Origin: Clostridia bacterium
GTDB lineage: Bacteria > Bacillota > Thermoanaerobacteria > Thermoanaerobacterales > Thermoanaerobacteraceae
NCBI GenBank assembly: GCA_012840485.1
Contig: DULG01000058.1
Span: forward strand, 1-56,585
DNA length: 56,585 bases
Reading direction: 5' to 3'
Part shown: piece after piece, positions 17,322-26,842 of the stretch
How positions within the stretch are numbered: position 1 is the first letter of the stretch
Layout of the letters: each line of letters starts with the position of its first letter
Position numbers and translations under genes: made by a program
The notes under the pieces: generated by a model
Seen by the model: only the letters and a program-made list of their open reading frames with translations
Databases searched by the model: none
Told to the model about the DNA's origin: nothing

Positions 17322-17745
17322 TTATGGTTCCAAATACACACTATATATCTCATCCATCTTTTTCAAAACTTTTTCAATAGCATAATCCTGTATAATTTTT
17401 CTCCTCTTTTTCTCCTATTATTTTAGCCCTCAATTTTTTATTTTCGGTCAATTTTGTAATTGCTTTAGCTGTTGCTTCTATATCATTTACAGGAACCAAG
17501 TATCTGTTGACACCATCTACAACTGAATCTTTATTTCCTCTCACATTTGTAGCAAATAATAGGAGTTACCTGCTGCCATTGCTTCCATTACAGCTCTTGG
17601 AAGGCTTTCCCGTAAAGATGTTAATACAAAATATTAGATAAACCAAAAATAATCTTCGTTCATTTTTATAAAATACGGATCTTATCCTTAAAATTCTCTG
17701 TTACATCAAAAGCTCCTTTATTTAAAGCTTTTACTAGTTTATCAT
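17322..17745 (-). pseudogene. Decayed GT4-family glycosyltransferase
   Basis: The minus strand holds SLRESLPRAVMEAMAAG, then after frameshifts TNVRGNKDSVVDGVNRYLVP, VNDIEATAKAITKLTENKKL and IIQDYAIEKVLKKMDEIYSV, the C-terminal half of a GT4 glycosyltransferase (E-x7-E type). Upstream, FNKGAFDVTENF-like text is broken by stops. The N-terminal half is missing. Confidence 0.75.
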
Positions 17746-17992
17746 TCAAATATTTTTCCTGAAAATATAACCAATGATAAATTGGCTTCCATTATCTGAA
17801 AGTTTCTTGAAATTCGATAAATCATACAAAATAATTATCAAGATATTTCCTATTCCAGCGAGCATAAGAGTAGATAATAGGTAGTAAATCATCGGCTTAC
17901 CATATACTGGCATTAATTGCATGCTGGTCATTAATGTTAATAAGTACAATCTTGTTCATAAACCTCCTCCCAGTATTATCCCTTTTTAATTA
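17746..17992 (-). pseudogene. Decayed 5' part of a second rfbA
   Basis: With one stop in the P-loop region, the minus strand reads [49 protein letters not shown] and [14 protein letters not shown], parallel to rfbA at 13786-13560. Only the first quarter of the gene remains. Its GGGAGGAGG-rich start region is intact, but the frame is not. Confidence 0.8.
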
Positions 17993-18106
17993 ATTCATCC
18001 CCCTTGAGTTAATTAACTATACATACCAAATTAAAAAGAGCAATTGATGTTCAACCATTTAAATTCTCATTATTAAAAATTTTAACTTTAAACTATACTT
18101 TACTCT
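17993..18106. other. Short AT-rich spacer
   Basis: No gene or clear terminator is seen between the rfbA fragment and the GT2 gene at 18107. Confidence 0.4.
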
Positions 18107-18940
18107 TTAACGGTATTCTAATTTTTGAAGCGTAAGTCTATTTATAAAGCCTCTTTCTTTATCAAAAAACCAGCCCCATTTATTGAAGTATTTTATAGCA
18201 CTATCAATGTTATAATAAAGAAGCTTAAAATTTTTGTATGAACCTTTTCCATATTCGTGATATATATGAACATAAGGGAAGTAAATAGTCTTAGCAACTT
18301 TATGAATACGTCTCGTTAAATCTGTATCTTCTAAATACATAAAAAATCTTTCATCAAATAAACCAATTTTTTTTAATATGTTTGTCCTCAAAAACATACA
18401 GCATCCTGATAAATATGGAACTTCCATAATTTTATCGTAGCCAGTAAATCTTAACTCGTAAATTTCGTTCCTTTTTTTTATGAACTTTTTAAATGGACCA
18501 AAGTTTAGAAATCTTCTTCCAAACAAATCTATTGGTGTTGGCAACAATTTGCATAAATACTGTAATTTTCCATCTGGATACAACGCTTTTGGCATTACAA
18601 GCCCTACATCTGGGTTATTTTCCATAAAATTATAAAGTCCTTCTAAAACTCCCTCTTCAAAATATACATCTGGATTCAAAACGAGATGATATGGTATATC
18701 TTCTTCAATTGATTTCCTAAGGGCTATATTGTGAGCTTTACCAAAGCCAAGGTTAGTGTTATTAAAAATATAGATAATTCTATGGTCTAACTTGGACAAT
18801 TCGCTTAATTCATCTGTTGGAGAATTGTCTATTAGGTAAACCCTATAGATTAATTTTGATGACAGACAGCTATTAATTGCTTTTTTAACTGCATCTGGAT
18901 TGTTTTTGAATAGTACTACAGATACATTAAGATTCTTCAT
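18107..18940 (-). CDS. GT2-family glycosyltransferase (rhamnosyltransferase-like)
   Basis: A 277-residue GT-A fold enzyme: NVSVVLFKNNPDAVKKAINS, VYLIDNSPTDEL, NLGFGKAHNIALRKS, HLVLNPDVYFEEGVLEGL (metal-binding region), EVPYLSGCCMFLRTNILKKI and YLEDTDLTRRIHK (catalytic acid region). Adds one sugar, perhaps rhamnose, to the lipid-linked repeat unit on the cytoplasmic face. It overlaps the end of the preceding glycosyltransferase gene by 14 bases. Donor and linkage cannot be read from sequence. Confidence 0.88.
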   Translation of the reverse strand: MKNLNVSVVLFKNNPDAVKKAINSCLSSKLIYRVYLIDNSPTDELSELSKLDHRIIYIFNNTNLGFGKAHNIALRKSIEEDIPYHLVLNPDVYFEEGVLEGLYNFMENNPDVGLVMPKALYPDGKLQYLCKLLPTPIDLFGRRFLNFGPFKKFIKKRNEIYELRFTGYDKIMEVPYLSGCCMFLRTNILKKIGLFDERFFMYLEDTDLTRRIHKVAKTIYFPYVHIYHEYGKGSYKNFKLLYYNIDSAIKYFNKWGWFFDKERGFINRLTLQKLEYR

Positions 18941-19829
18941 TTAGTTTACCTAACCTCCCAATTATTCCATGATAAAAGCCTTTGAGAGTGTATTTTAAGT
19001 TTTTAGTGTGTGGTTTCATAAATATTGAAAAGCCTAATATATATCTGAAAGATTTCAAAAATAATGTAACTCTGAGAACAATACCCAAACTATTACATCT
19101 AAAAGCTAAGTAAACAGCATTTCTTGTAATATAGTAATGTCGTAGAGGGCTCCTCTGAGTCAGTATTTTAAATCCAATATTCTTAACATTATCTCCTAAT
19201 CTATGATTAATTATCACATCAGCGTTTCCAATTATTTTGTACCCCTTTTTTTTTGCTCTCCAGCACCATTCCATGTCAACCCAATCAATAAATAAATCTT
19301 CTTTCATCAGACCAATATAAGAGAGATAGCGAGAATTTAAAATTGTCCCTGATGCAATTAGTTGTAAAACTTCATACTTCCCTGAAGTTGGGTAAAATCT
19401 TTTAAAACCAAATAACCCTTTTTTTATAAAAAATTGTTTTCTACCAGTATTTGCATCTATAAATAATGGCCCGCACGCAGCTACTTTTTCCTCTTTAAAA
19501 CACTCCAGCATCTTTTCTACAAAGTCAGGTGGATAAACTGTATCCTGGTCAGAAAGTAATATATAATCTGCATTTTCTTCTAAAGCTCTTTTTATTCCTA
19601 CATTTTGTGTGTAAGCTATCCCATAGTTATCTTTCAAATAGATTATTTCCACATTGCCATAATTTTTAAATGTTTCTAACTCTAAGCAGCCATTTGGTGT
19701 ATTATCAATTATATGTAACTTTTTACATTGATAAACTAAACTTTCAATACACTGCTTAAGCAACTCCAAATTTGGCTTATAAGTTACTATTACACCATGC
19801 ACTTTTTGTAAAACTTTTTCGTTTTTCAT
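18927..19829 (-). CDS. GT2-family rhamnosyltransferase-like glycosyltransferase
   Basis: A 300-residue enzyme with HGVIVTYKPNLELLKQCIES, LHIIDNTPNG, NYGIAYTQNVGIKRALEENA, YILLSDQDTVYPPDFVEKML (SDQDT motif typical of bacterial rhamnosyltransferases) and EDLFIDWVDMEWCWRAKKKG. The likely donor is dTDP-rhamnose made by the rfb genes of the same cluster. GAGGGAAG precedes the ATG, and the gene lies 23 bp after the polymerase gene. Confidence 0.88.
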   Translation of the reverse strand: MKNEKVLQKVHGVIVTYKPNLELLKQCIESLVYQCKKLHIIDNTPNGCLELETFKNYGNVEIIYLKDNYGIAYTQNVGIKRALEENADYILLSDQDTVYPPDFVEKMLECFKEEKVAACGPLFIDANTGRKQFFIKKGLFGFKRFYPTSGKYEVLQLIASGTILNSRYLSYIGLMKEDLFIDWVDMEWCWRAKKKGYKIIGNADVIINHRLGDNVKNIGFKILTQRSPLRHYYITRNAVYLAFRCNSLGIVLRVTLFLKSFRYILGFSIFMKPHTKNLKYTLKGFYHGIIGRLGKLNEES

Positions 19830-19852
19830 GGTATCAACTTCCCTCTGAATAC

Positions 19853-21166
19853 CTACCTATTAACTAATGAACCTTCTATAAAATTATCATAGAACATCAT
19901 TAACACAAATGCGTAGAAAAAATATGGGAAAAACATAAAGAAAACATTGACATCGATCATCCACAAAGCCACAGAAGCATAAAACAGTGGATACAACATT
20001 ATCCCAAATGTTTCTCCCTTTTTAAAGGAAATATACAGACGACTTCCAATAAAACCTAAAACAGTAAAGTATATAGGTGTTGCTACTCCTATAGATTGAT
20101 AAATTCCACCAAATAATGTTGCCATATTGTAATCTGAATTTAATCCAGCACTACCAACTGCGGATAGAGCTAAAGGTGAAGTTTCTCGAAGATCAAAAAA
20201 TTCTATATTAGTTAATGGTATTTTAAGAATGGGTAGGATATAAAATATTCGTGGTACTCCAGCATCTACATAGCTCAATTTTCCTTCAATTATAAGAGCG
20301 AGTCTGTTAAAATCTGCAACAGTATACCCAAGCAATCTACCTAAAACTAAATCAGTTAAATTTTCACTACCACTTCCCCATCTTAAAATTGATGTAATGG
20401 CGTATATTAAAACAACTGTAATAAAAAGTTTTACAACTCTATAAAATATTGAGCCTTTGTTGAAATAAGAATAAATAACGAACCACCCTATTAAAAAAAT
20501 CATCAAAGTTGGTCTATTTAGGGTTATAATATTCGAGATTATAAATAAAACCAAAGATACTACAATAGATATCTCTAAGTACTTCAACTCCCTAAATTTC
20601 TTGAGATCATTCAGATCTGCTTGAAAAGTATACAATTTATATAATAGCCAAAATTCAATACCCGTAACAAATAATGGTATATTACCCAATCCAAATGGTA
20701 TTCTTACCTCCTTACCTAAATAGTCTTTAATTAATTGCCCTTTACCAGAAAGAACAATTTCTAATAAATTCAAGTGAAGAGTTTTATTAAAGTATATAAA
20801 CATCAAAAAAACAAAAATTAATTGAAGTACTATAGTTAATGCTGATATAGTTTCTATGTAAGCAAAAAATGATACTTTGACCTTCTTTTTAATCAAATTA
20901 AAGCTAAACAAAGGCTTATAATTTGAAATGAAAACCCCAATATAGTAGAAAAACGCACATAAAAGCACAAAAGCTAACATTTTAATATTTAAAAACATGT
21001 AATCAGGTTCACCAACATAGGACTCATATAGTGATGGTGGAAACATTAAAGAAACAAATAAAAGAAAAAGTGAGAATATAGTCGGTCCATAAGGGTTAAT
21101 GAATAAATTTTTGATATTAATTTTTGTCTTCAAAATATAAGCTTCTTGATTTTTAACGGTACTCAT
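19853..21166 (-). CDS. Wzy-like polysaccharide (O-antigen) polymerase
   Basis: A 437-residue polytopic membrane protein with about 10-12 hydrophobic segments, for example TIFSLFLLFVSLMF, FVLLCAFFYYIGVFIS, FVFLMFIYFN and YPLFYASVALWMIDVNVFFM. A large loop (about 240-340) includes RLLGYTVADFNRLALIIEGK. This is the pattern of oligosaccharide repeat-unit polymerases, which join lipid-linked units outside the membrane. Its start overlaps the upstream GT2 stop (ATGA). Family assignment rests on topology and position with the flippase, as these proteins are poorly conserved. Confidence 0.78.
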   Translation of the reverse strand: MSTVKNQEAYILKTKINIKNLFINPYGPTIFSLFLLFVSLMFPPSLYESYVGEPDYMFLNIKMLAFVLLCAFFYYIGVFISNYKPLFSFNLIKKKVKVSFFAYIETISALTIVLQLIFVFLMFIYFNKTLHLNLLEIVLSGKGQLIKDYLGKEVRIPFGLGNIPLFVTGIEFWLLYKLYTFQADLNDLKKFRELKYLEISIVVSLVLFIISNIITLNRPTLMIFLIGWFVIYSYFNKGSIFYRVVKLFITVVLIYAITSILRWGSGSENLTDLVLGRLLGYTVADFNRLALIIEGKLSYVDAGVPRIFYILPILKIPLTNIEFFDLRETSPLALSAVGSAGLNSDYNMATLFGGIYQSIGVATPIYFTVLGFIGSRLYISFKKGETFGIMLYPLFYASVALWMIDVNVFFMFFPYFFYAFVLMMFYDNFIEGSLVNR

Positions 21167-22203
21167 TTTTCACCTCTATAAAGTATTTTTTTTGGTATTA
21201 AATTATCAAAGTTTCCTGTTAATCCATTTTTATAAGCCTCTAAAATTAAGCGTATACGTAATGTTTTATTATCATCAAAAAGTATGACACCAACGAGTAA
21301 TCTTATCAAGTTCTTTATCATTTGCATATAAAACAACAATTCATTTTCAGAGTATTGCTTTCCTAACCAGACAAGATTCCTCATGCCATAGTATGACAGC
21401 CAAAATTTATTAAATTCTATTCTCATACTTTTCCTACCTAAAAAACTTTTTTCCATTCTTGCTTTTGCGGCTTCTTTATGAAGTATTACACTATTAGGTA
21501 TAAGAAAAATTTTCCCAATAGTACGAAGTCGTATGCAATATTCTACATCATCATGGTGAATAAAAAATTCTTTTTTTGGAAAACCTATGTTTTCAATGGC
21601 ATCTCTTTTTACTAATAAACCTACAAATGATGCCATATCAATTTCAATAACCTGTTTTTGGTATTCTTTTAAGTTCAATGGAATTTGAATTAAAGGGAAT
21701 ATATCTTTTAAATTTATTTTTCCTCTATGGTAAATTGCTATATTACCATCCGGCAACAAAACTGAGCCAGCTAAACCCACAACATCGTTATTTTTAAAAT
21801 ATAAACTTAATATTTCCAACGCATCTTCTTTCGGTTCTGCATCATCATCCATCAACCACAACCAATCGTACCCCTTCTCATATCCTCTTTTAACTCCTTC
21901 GTAAAACCCACCAGCACCTCCCGTATTTTCATACATTCTTACATAATGTAACTTTATAGAATTTCCATCTGTAAAGTTTGATATGCTAAATTCTTTTTCC
22001 CAAGGTTCTTTTAAATTTTGTGGTGGTAGTTCACTTATATAACCTTTTTCTAATAGTAGTTCTGGCGTCCCATCTGTAGATGCATTATCTATTAGATAAA
22101 TTCCTTGTATAGGCCTTGTTTGTTTTTGTAAAGCTTCTAAACACTCTATTAACAAATTTTTTCTATTATATGTAACAACTACCGCACAAACATTATCGCT
22201 CAT
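21163..22203 (-). CDS. GT2-family glycosyltransferase (GlfT2/rhamnosyl-like)
   Basis: A 346-residue enzyme: CAVVVTYNRKNLLIECLEAL, GIYLIDNASTDGTPELL, YENTGGAGGFYEGVKRGYEK, WLWLMDDDAEPKEDALEILS (metal-binding DDD) and FFIHHDDVEYCIRLRTIGKI. The ENTGGAGGF and MDDDAEP motifs are shared with galactofuranosyltransferases and their relatives. Together with the adjacent UDP-galactopyranose mutase this makes it a good candidate galactofuranosyltransferase. It overlaps the mutase stop by four bases, so the two are translationally coupled. Confidence 0.86.
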   Translation of the reverse strand: MSDNVCAVVVTYNRKNLLIECLEALQKQTRPIQGIYLIDNASTDGTPELLLEKGYISELPPQNLKEPWEKEFSISNFTDGNSIKLHYVRMYENTGGAGGFYEGVKRGYEKGYDWLWLMDDDAEPKEDALEILSLYFKNNDVVGLAGSVLLPDGNIAIYHRGKINLKDIFPLIQIPLNLKEYQKQVIEIDMASFVGLLVKRDAIENIGFPKKEFFIHHDDVEYCIRLRTIGKIFLIPNSVILHKEAAKARMEKSFLGRKSMRIEFNKFWLSYYGMRNLVWLGKQYSENELLFYMQMIKNLIRLLVGVILFDDNKTLRIRLILEAYKNGLTGNFDNLIPKKILYRGEK

Positions 22204-23348
22204 CTTATTTCCTCCTCAAATACTTCTAATGATCTTTTTACCACATCATCCATATCGTAGTATTTATACTCTGCAAGCCTACCTACAAGTATTAGATTTT
22301 CAAATTTCTCTGCTTCTTCTTTATACATGTTGTAAGTCTCTTGACTTTCTTTTGTAAATACTGGATAGTATGGTATGTCTCTATTTGGCTGATAGCCTTT
22401 GGGGTATTCTTTTAATATTGTTGTTTTTTCTGATTTTGTTGAGTGTATGTGCTTAAATTCTGTGATTCTTGTGAAATCATAATCATTTGGATAATTTACA
22501 ACTGGGGCTTCCTGGTAATATTCTTTTTCTATGGTTTCAAATCTTAAGTCTAAGCTTCTATATGGCAAATATCCATATTTAAAGTTAAATAATTCATCTA
22601 TCATTCCCGTAAATATTAACCTGCCTTTAAACTCTTGTCCCATAAAATAAATCTTTTTGTTCTCAAAGTCTATACTCACCACTTCTTTAAAATCTGTATT
22701 TAGCATAATTTTTATGTTTGGGTGATTTAGCATTCTTTCGAATATTTTCGCATATCCTTGTTTTGGCACTGCCTGATATTTATCAGTAAAATATCTGTTA
22801 TCTCTACTTATGTAAATGGGTACTCTTGCCGTTACTTGTGGATCTATTTCTTCTAGCTTTAATCCCCACTGCTTTGCTGTGTAGTTTTTGAATACCTTGT
22901 CGTATACGTAATTTGCCAAGAACTTTAAATCTTGGTCTTCTTCTTTTAAAAGGTCTAAAATAGGAACTTTAGAATTGTATTGATACTTCCCAAGTAATTT
23001 ATTTTCCAATTTTTCAGCCAAAGTTTTTGGAAAAACCTCATAAAGAGTATTAAGGTTAAAGGGTATTGGAACTTTTTTACCATCAATAAAAGCTAACACT
23101 CTATGCTGATAAAGTTGCCAATCAGTAAAGTCTGATAAATAATCAAATACTTCTTTATAATCAGTATGGAATAAATGGGGACCATATTTATGGATAATTA
23201 TGTTATTTTCATTTTTGTAATCATAACAATTGCCACCAATATGGTTTCGTTTTTCTATTATTAATACTTTTTGATTTAAGACATTCGCTATCCTTTCTGC
23301 AATAACAGAGCCTGATAAACCAGCACCTACTATAATGAAACTAAACAT
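22200..23348 (-). CDS. glf: UDP-galactopyranose mutase
   Basis: Converts UDP-galactopyranose to UDP-galactofuranose. The 382-residue flavoprotein opens MFSFIIVGAGLSGSVIAERI (FAD loop), with EKRNHIGGNCYDYKNENN, HKYGPHLFHTDYKEVFDYL, KNYTAKQWGLKLEEID and LVGRLAEYKYYDMDDVVKRS. The start at 23348 has GGAGGGG five bases upstream; the longer frame reads back into the flippase gene. Galactofuranose is thus expected in the surface glycan. Confidence 0.96.
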   Translation of the reverse strand: MFSFIIVGAGLSGSVIAERIANVLNQKVLIIEKRNHIGGNCYDYKNENNIIIHKYGPHLFHTDYKEVFDYLSDFTDWQLYQHRVLAFIDGKKVPIPFNLNTLYEVFPKTLAEKLENKLLGKYQYNSKVPILDLLKEEDQDLKFLANYVYDKVFKNYTAKQWGLKLEEIDPQVTARVPIYISRDNRYFTDKYQAVPKQGYAKIFERMLNHPNIKIMLNTDFKEVVSIDFENKKIYFMGQEFKGRLIFTGMIDELFNFKYGYLPYRSLDLRFETIEKEYYQEAPVVNYPNDYDFTRITEFKHIHSTKSEKTTILKEYPKGYQPNRDIPYYPVFTKESQETYNMYKEEAEKFENLILVGRLAEYKYYDMDDVVKRSLEVFEEEIR

Positions 23349-24630
23349 TTTTCCCCTCCAATACAAGAATTCCTTTTTTCTGCAAATAAATAAACATCGT
23401 GACTGTAACAAAGATTTCTGAAATCAACACAGAAAATGCTGTACCATTAGCTTGATACATTGGAATCAAAATAATAGATAAAATAACATTCATTACACTC
23501 GCTAATATCAAAATCCTTGAAAAAGCTTTTTTGTAACCAAATGTTAGCATCGTTTGTATTCCAAATATGTTACTTAAAGCTATTATAAAAGGTAAAAAGG
23601 ACATAATTCTTAAAATTACAACCGATTCTATATATTGATTTCCTAATAATATTTTTACGATTAAATTTGCAAATACAAATATTACTAAGGATAAAATAAA
23701 GGTAAAACTACCGATTAAAATGATTGTCTTCTTTATAAATACTATTGCTGTTTCTTTTGATTGGTTGACTAATCTACTAACATACGGATAAATAGTTTGC
23801 GAAACAGGACCCAAAAGTCCTTGTACCGCTCTTATAATCTTTTCCGCAGCAGAATAATACCCAACAATTGTACTGTTTGTAAATAAACCTAAAATGAAGG
23901 TATTGCTAATAGTATATAAACTAATTGCAACTGTAGATATAAATATATGCCATCCCTCTTTTAGATGATATTTAATATTTTCAAAGGAAGGCAATGTAAA
24001 TTTTACACCAAAATCTTTGAAAATTATCCAAAGACTTATTACCCCAGCTATCAAATAACCAAGTGAATTTATAAGAGGTACATAAATATAACTAGAACTT
24101 TTGTGTATAAATATAAAGATGGCCACTGTAAAAATAAGCTTAGCAGTAATATTCAAAAACGTTATGTACTTCATTCTCTCCATTCCTTGAAAAAACCAAA
24201 CAGGAAAAAGCACTTGCCCTACCACCATACCAAAAGTATAAAAATAAAGTAACCAATCTTTGCTAAACTTAGTAGAACTAAACATAATCAGCGTCATTAT
24301 TATAAAAGACAAAATAGTCAAAAGAAGCTGAATTGTAATAACCGCACTGAAAATTTCTGAGACCTTTTCTTGATTTTCTCTGTTTATAGAAATTTCTCTT
24401 GTAGCAGATAGATTAAAACCATAGTTTGTAAGAATTGAAAAATAACCAATAAAAGCTTGTGCAAATGATATCAAACCAAATTTGTCTGGGCCTAAAACTC
24501 TAACCAAGTAAGGTAAAGTTATTAGCGGTAAAATATAATTAGCTACTTGAAGAATACTCAAAGACATAAAATTTTCTAACAATCTTCTTTTTTCTTGAGA
24601 GCCAAACATATTTTTTATTTTTTCAATCAT
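23341..24630 (-). CDS. Wzx-type flippase (oligosaccharide transporter)
   Basis: A 429-residue MATE/MOP-superfamily protein with about 12-14 membrane helices, opening with a cytoplasmic stretch and then ILQVANYILPLITLPYLVRV followed by LGPDKFGLISFAQAFIGYFS, the classical start of Wzx proteins. It moves the undecaprenyl-linked repeat unit across the membrane. A GTG at 24657 is in frame but has no site; the ATG at 24630 has AAGGAG 13 bases upstream. First intact gene of the cluster; it overlaps glf by eight bases. Confidence 0.9.
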   Translation of the reverse strand: MIEKIKNMFGSQEKRRLLENFMSLSILQVANYILPLITLPYLVRVLGPDKFGLISFAQAFIGYFSILTNYGFNLSATREISINRENQEKVSEIFSAVITIQLLLTILSFIIMTLIMFSSTKFSKDWLLYFYTFGMVVGQVLFPVWFFQGMERMKYITFLNITAKLIFTVAIFIFIHKSSSYIYVPLINSLGYLIAGVISLWIIFKDFGVKFTLPSFENIKYHLKEGWHIFISTVAISLYTISNTFILGLFTNSTIVGYYSAAEKIIRAVQGLLGPVSQTIYPYVSRLVNQSKETAIVFIKKTIILIGSFTFILSLVIFVFANLIVKILLGNQYIESVVILRIMSFLPFIIALSNIFGIQTMLTFGYKKAFSRILILASVMNVILSIILIPMYQANGTAFSVLISEIFVTVTMFIYLQKKGILVLEGKNV

Positions 24631-24788
24631 ATTTTTATAACTACTCCTTATCGACACTATTTAATCTCTACAATACAACTATTTTATACAATTTTTCCCA
24701 CATAAACTTGATTCTCAAGCTCCTATAGAAAGATGAAATTATTTTTCTTTTCAATTTCCTTTCAACTATTTAAATTAACCTAACAAAC

Positions 24789-25012
24789 CTACCTAATCCA
24801 CTTCACAAACTCCTCTATTCCCTTTTCAAATCTCATCTCCGGCTTAAAACCCAAAAGCCTCCCCGCTTTCTCTATATCTGCCCAGGTCTGTAGAACATCT
24901 CCCGGTTGAGGAGGTAAAAATTCTAACTTTGTTTTTATCTCTAAAGCTTCCTCTAAGTTTTTACCACTTCCAACAAACTAACAGTTTGATTATTTCCAAG
25001 GTTTATTACTTA
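24789..25012 (-). pseudogene. Decayed 3' end of an NAD-dependent sugar-nucleotide epimerase
   Basis: The minus strand reads NLGNNQTVSLLEVVK, then one frame over NLEEALEIKTKLEFLPPQPG, DVLQTWADIEKAGRLLGFKP and EKGIEEFVKWIR before a stop at 24789. This is the C-terminus of a UDP-glucuronate/UDP-glucose 4-epimerase-type SDR. The rest is gone. It lies upstream of the flippase and points to an earlier, longer cluster. Confidence 0.8.
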
Positions 25013-25274
25013 ATGTAATGTGTCGGTTTATAATACATAGCCCTACGTACACCTTTAATTAATATCGTCATCCCTAGGGTTTAAACCAGCTTCTTTCATT
25101 TCCTTTGTTTGTGTTCAATTTTTCTCTCCTTCGTCAGATTATTAAATTGATTTCCACGAAAATAAAAAATCCCCCATCCACCCAATTATACTAAATTATG
25201 ATTTCGTATAATTAGTTTCTCTTTCTCGCTTTCTCTCCCTTAGGTAAGAGAAAATAATTCAAACTCATCTCAAT
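25013..25274. other. Spacer without a recognised gene
   Basis: AT-rich, with stops in all frames; a minus-strand stretch near 25100 reads EMKEAGLNPRDDDIN and may be the relic of a gene I cannot name. Confidence 0.3.
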
Positions 25275-26340
25275 TTATATATATTTCTTCAACTCTTCTA
25301 ATTTCTCTATCTTTAAAATATCTTTTGCTAACTGAAGTAAAGTTTTATCATCCAATTTTGCAATACCTTCCAAATATTCTGCTGGAATATCTGTGAATTT
25401 TTCCTTGAGTTGCTCAAACACTACCATGCGTATTCCTTCTATTTTGCCTTCCATTCTCCCTTCCATTTTTCCTATTTTTAAGCCTTCCAACTTCCCTTTT
25501 TTAAGTCCTTCTTTTAATCCTTCTCTTCTCGTTTTCCTAAACTCTTCTCTTAAGCTTCGTTCTAAATTTGAAATCATCTCTTCCACCCCCTCACTTTGTA
25601 CTAAAATTTCTTTTATCTCTTTTTCTTTATCCTCTGGTAAAAATCTCGATACAACTGAGAAAAGCCAATTTCTAAGTATTATGAATTCTTCTTCCGATAT
25701 GTCCTTTAAAACATCTGCTAATTTCCCCAATTTTTCTGTCAACTCTTCCTTGTCTATTTTTCTATCCAATAGAAATATACTGCTTATCAAATTTGACAGC
25801 TGTAAAAGTTCTTCTTCATTATATCTGTTTACGTCAATTAGAATATACTTGAAATCTATTATATTTTCGCCAAACAATTGGTATGAGTCTATCGTTTCCT
25901 TAAAGCTTAAAGAAGCAGTCCATTTATTGATTCCATTATACAATACAATTGGAATAATAGCCGGTAATTTAAAATCTTTTCTTTTTTGTTCTTTCAACGG
26001 TATATCTCTAAGGATTTCTCTCCAAACTTCAATTATATATAGAAGCAATCTGTAAGGCATTTGAAAATCGACTTTTGATTGCAATTCCATCAATATGTAA
26101 AAGAAAACATCTTTATCTTTCAATTTCGCTCGATAAATCAGATCAGCTTCTTTATTTTTAAAATCCTGCAATATAAAAGATTTGTTTATGCGCATTACAC
26201 TGGATTCATCTATTTCATTTACCCAAACTTTTTGACAAAACTTCTTAAAAGCTGTATGAATACTTTTTTATGAGAAAGTAGGTATTATAGCCTTTATCAT
26301 GTTGATTGTTTAAAGTTTTTTTATTTTCACCATTCCCCAT
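25275..26340 (-). pseudogene. Rpn family PD-(D/E)XK nuclease gene, frameshifted near its 5' end
   Basis: The ATG at 26340 (AGGTGAAG site) reads MGNGENKKTLNNQHDKGYNT and then stops; two further frame changes are needed (VFIQLLRSFVKK, then VWVNEIDESSVMRINKSF) to rejoin the long 306-codon frame that starts at 26195. That frame keeps KEADLIYRAKLKDK, LMELQSKVDFQMPYRLLLYI and a C-terminal tail of KxEG repeats. The intact relative is at 1-884. A truncated product from the internal ATG would still contain the Asp and Glu-x-Gln motifs but lack the first 50 residues, including the HD pair. Confidence 0.85.
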
Positions 26341-26385
26341 TATACTTCACCTATTATTATATCATTTTAAAGATTAAAAAAGCCA

Positions 26386-26520
26386 ATGCTTCGCCGTGCG
26401 GGCGCAAGTGCTTAAAAAGCACCGCCTCCGCTTTCTGTATCTATATTACCACCAATAGAACTTATGGGCGCCGAAACAGCCTCATAAGTCCTATCGGATC
26501 ATGTCAAAAAAAATGGATAA
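26386..26520. repeat. GC-rich hairpin-rich island
   Basis: Much richer in G+C than its surroundings. Hairpins GTGCTT-AAA-AAGCAC (26408-26422) and ACTTATG...CATAAGT (26460-26489) are present. The minus strand can be read as RTYEAVSAPISSIGGNIDTE followed by SGGGAF and a stop, without a start, which looks like the tail of a lost gene. It may be part of an insertion-element remnant. Confidence 0.45.
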
Positions 26521-26606
26521 CCAATCCAATTAATATATATTCGACATAAAATACTATTTTCCTTCTTTTTTAAGGAAATTTTTTATAAATTTTTAGCAAA
26601 ATTTTA

Positions 26607-26663
26607 GGATAAACCCGCGGGAATCCCCACCAATTCAGTGGGGAGATGAAAGCTGGTTTATCC
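26607..26663. repeat. Nested inverted repeat, possible IS200/IS605- or IS607-type end
   Basis: An outer stem GGATAAACC/GGTTTATCC (26607-26615 and 26655-26663) encloses an inner stem TCCCCA/TGGGGA (26624-26629 and 26639-26644). Such 'tcccca...tgggga' hairpins are common at the right ends of TnpB-carrying elements, where they form part of the guide RNA scaffold. No tnpB remains nearby. Identification is tentative. Confidence 0.4.
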
Positions 26664-26842
26664 CAAAATTTAAACCTATATAGTAATGGAAAACTTTAAC
26701 TGTTGTAGAGATAAAACTCCCTCTTTCCCGAACAACTTTTTTCGGTTCTAGCATTTTATCATCTTAGATATAAATTATAAAAATGCCACAGGAAGATCTG
26801 CTTTCATTTCAAATTTTGTAAAATAAAACATCTGACGATGCA

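Noticed and set aside
17261..17345. Fifth copy of the twin-box promoter module upstream of the glycosylphosphotransferase gene
   Set aside because: TGGTAAAAT is present but the TTGG lies only 13 bp away and no TGTCGA boxes are seen.
26607..26663. Riboswitch for the Rpn gene
   Set aside because: It is some 270 bp upstream of a broken gene and no known aptamer core was recognised.
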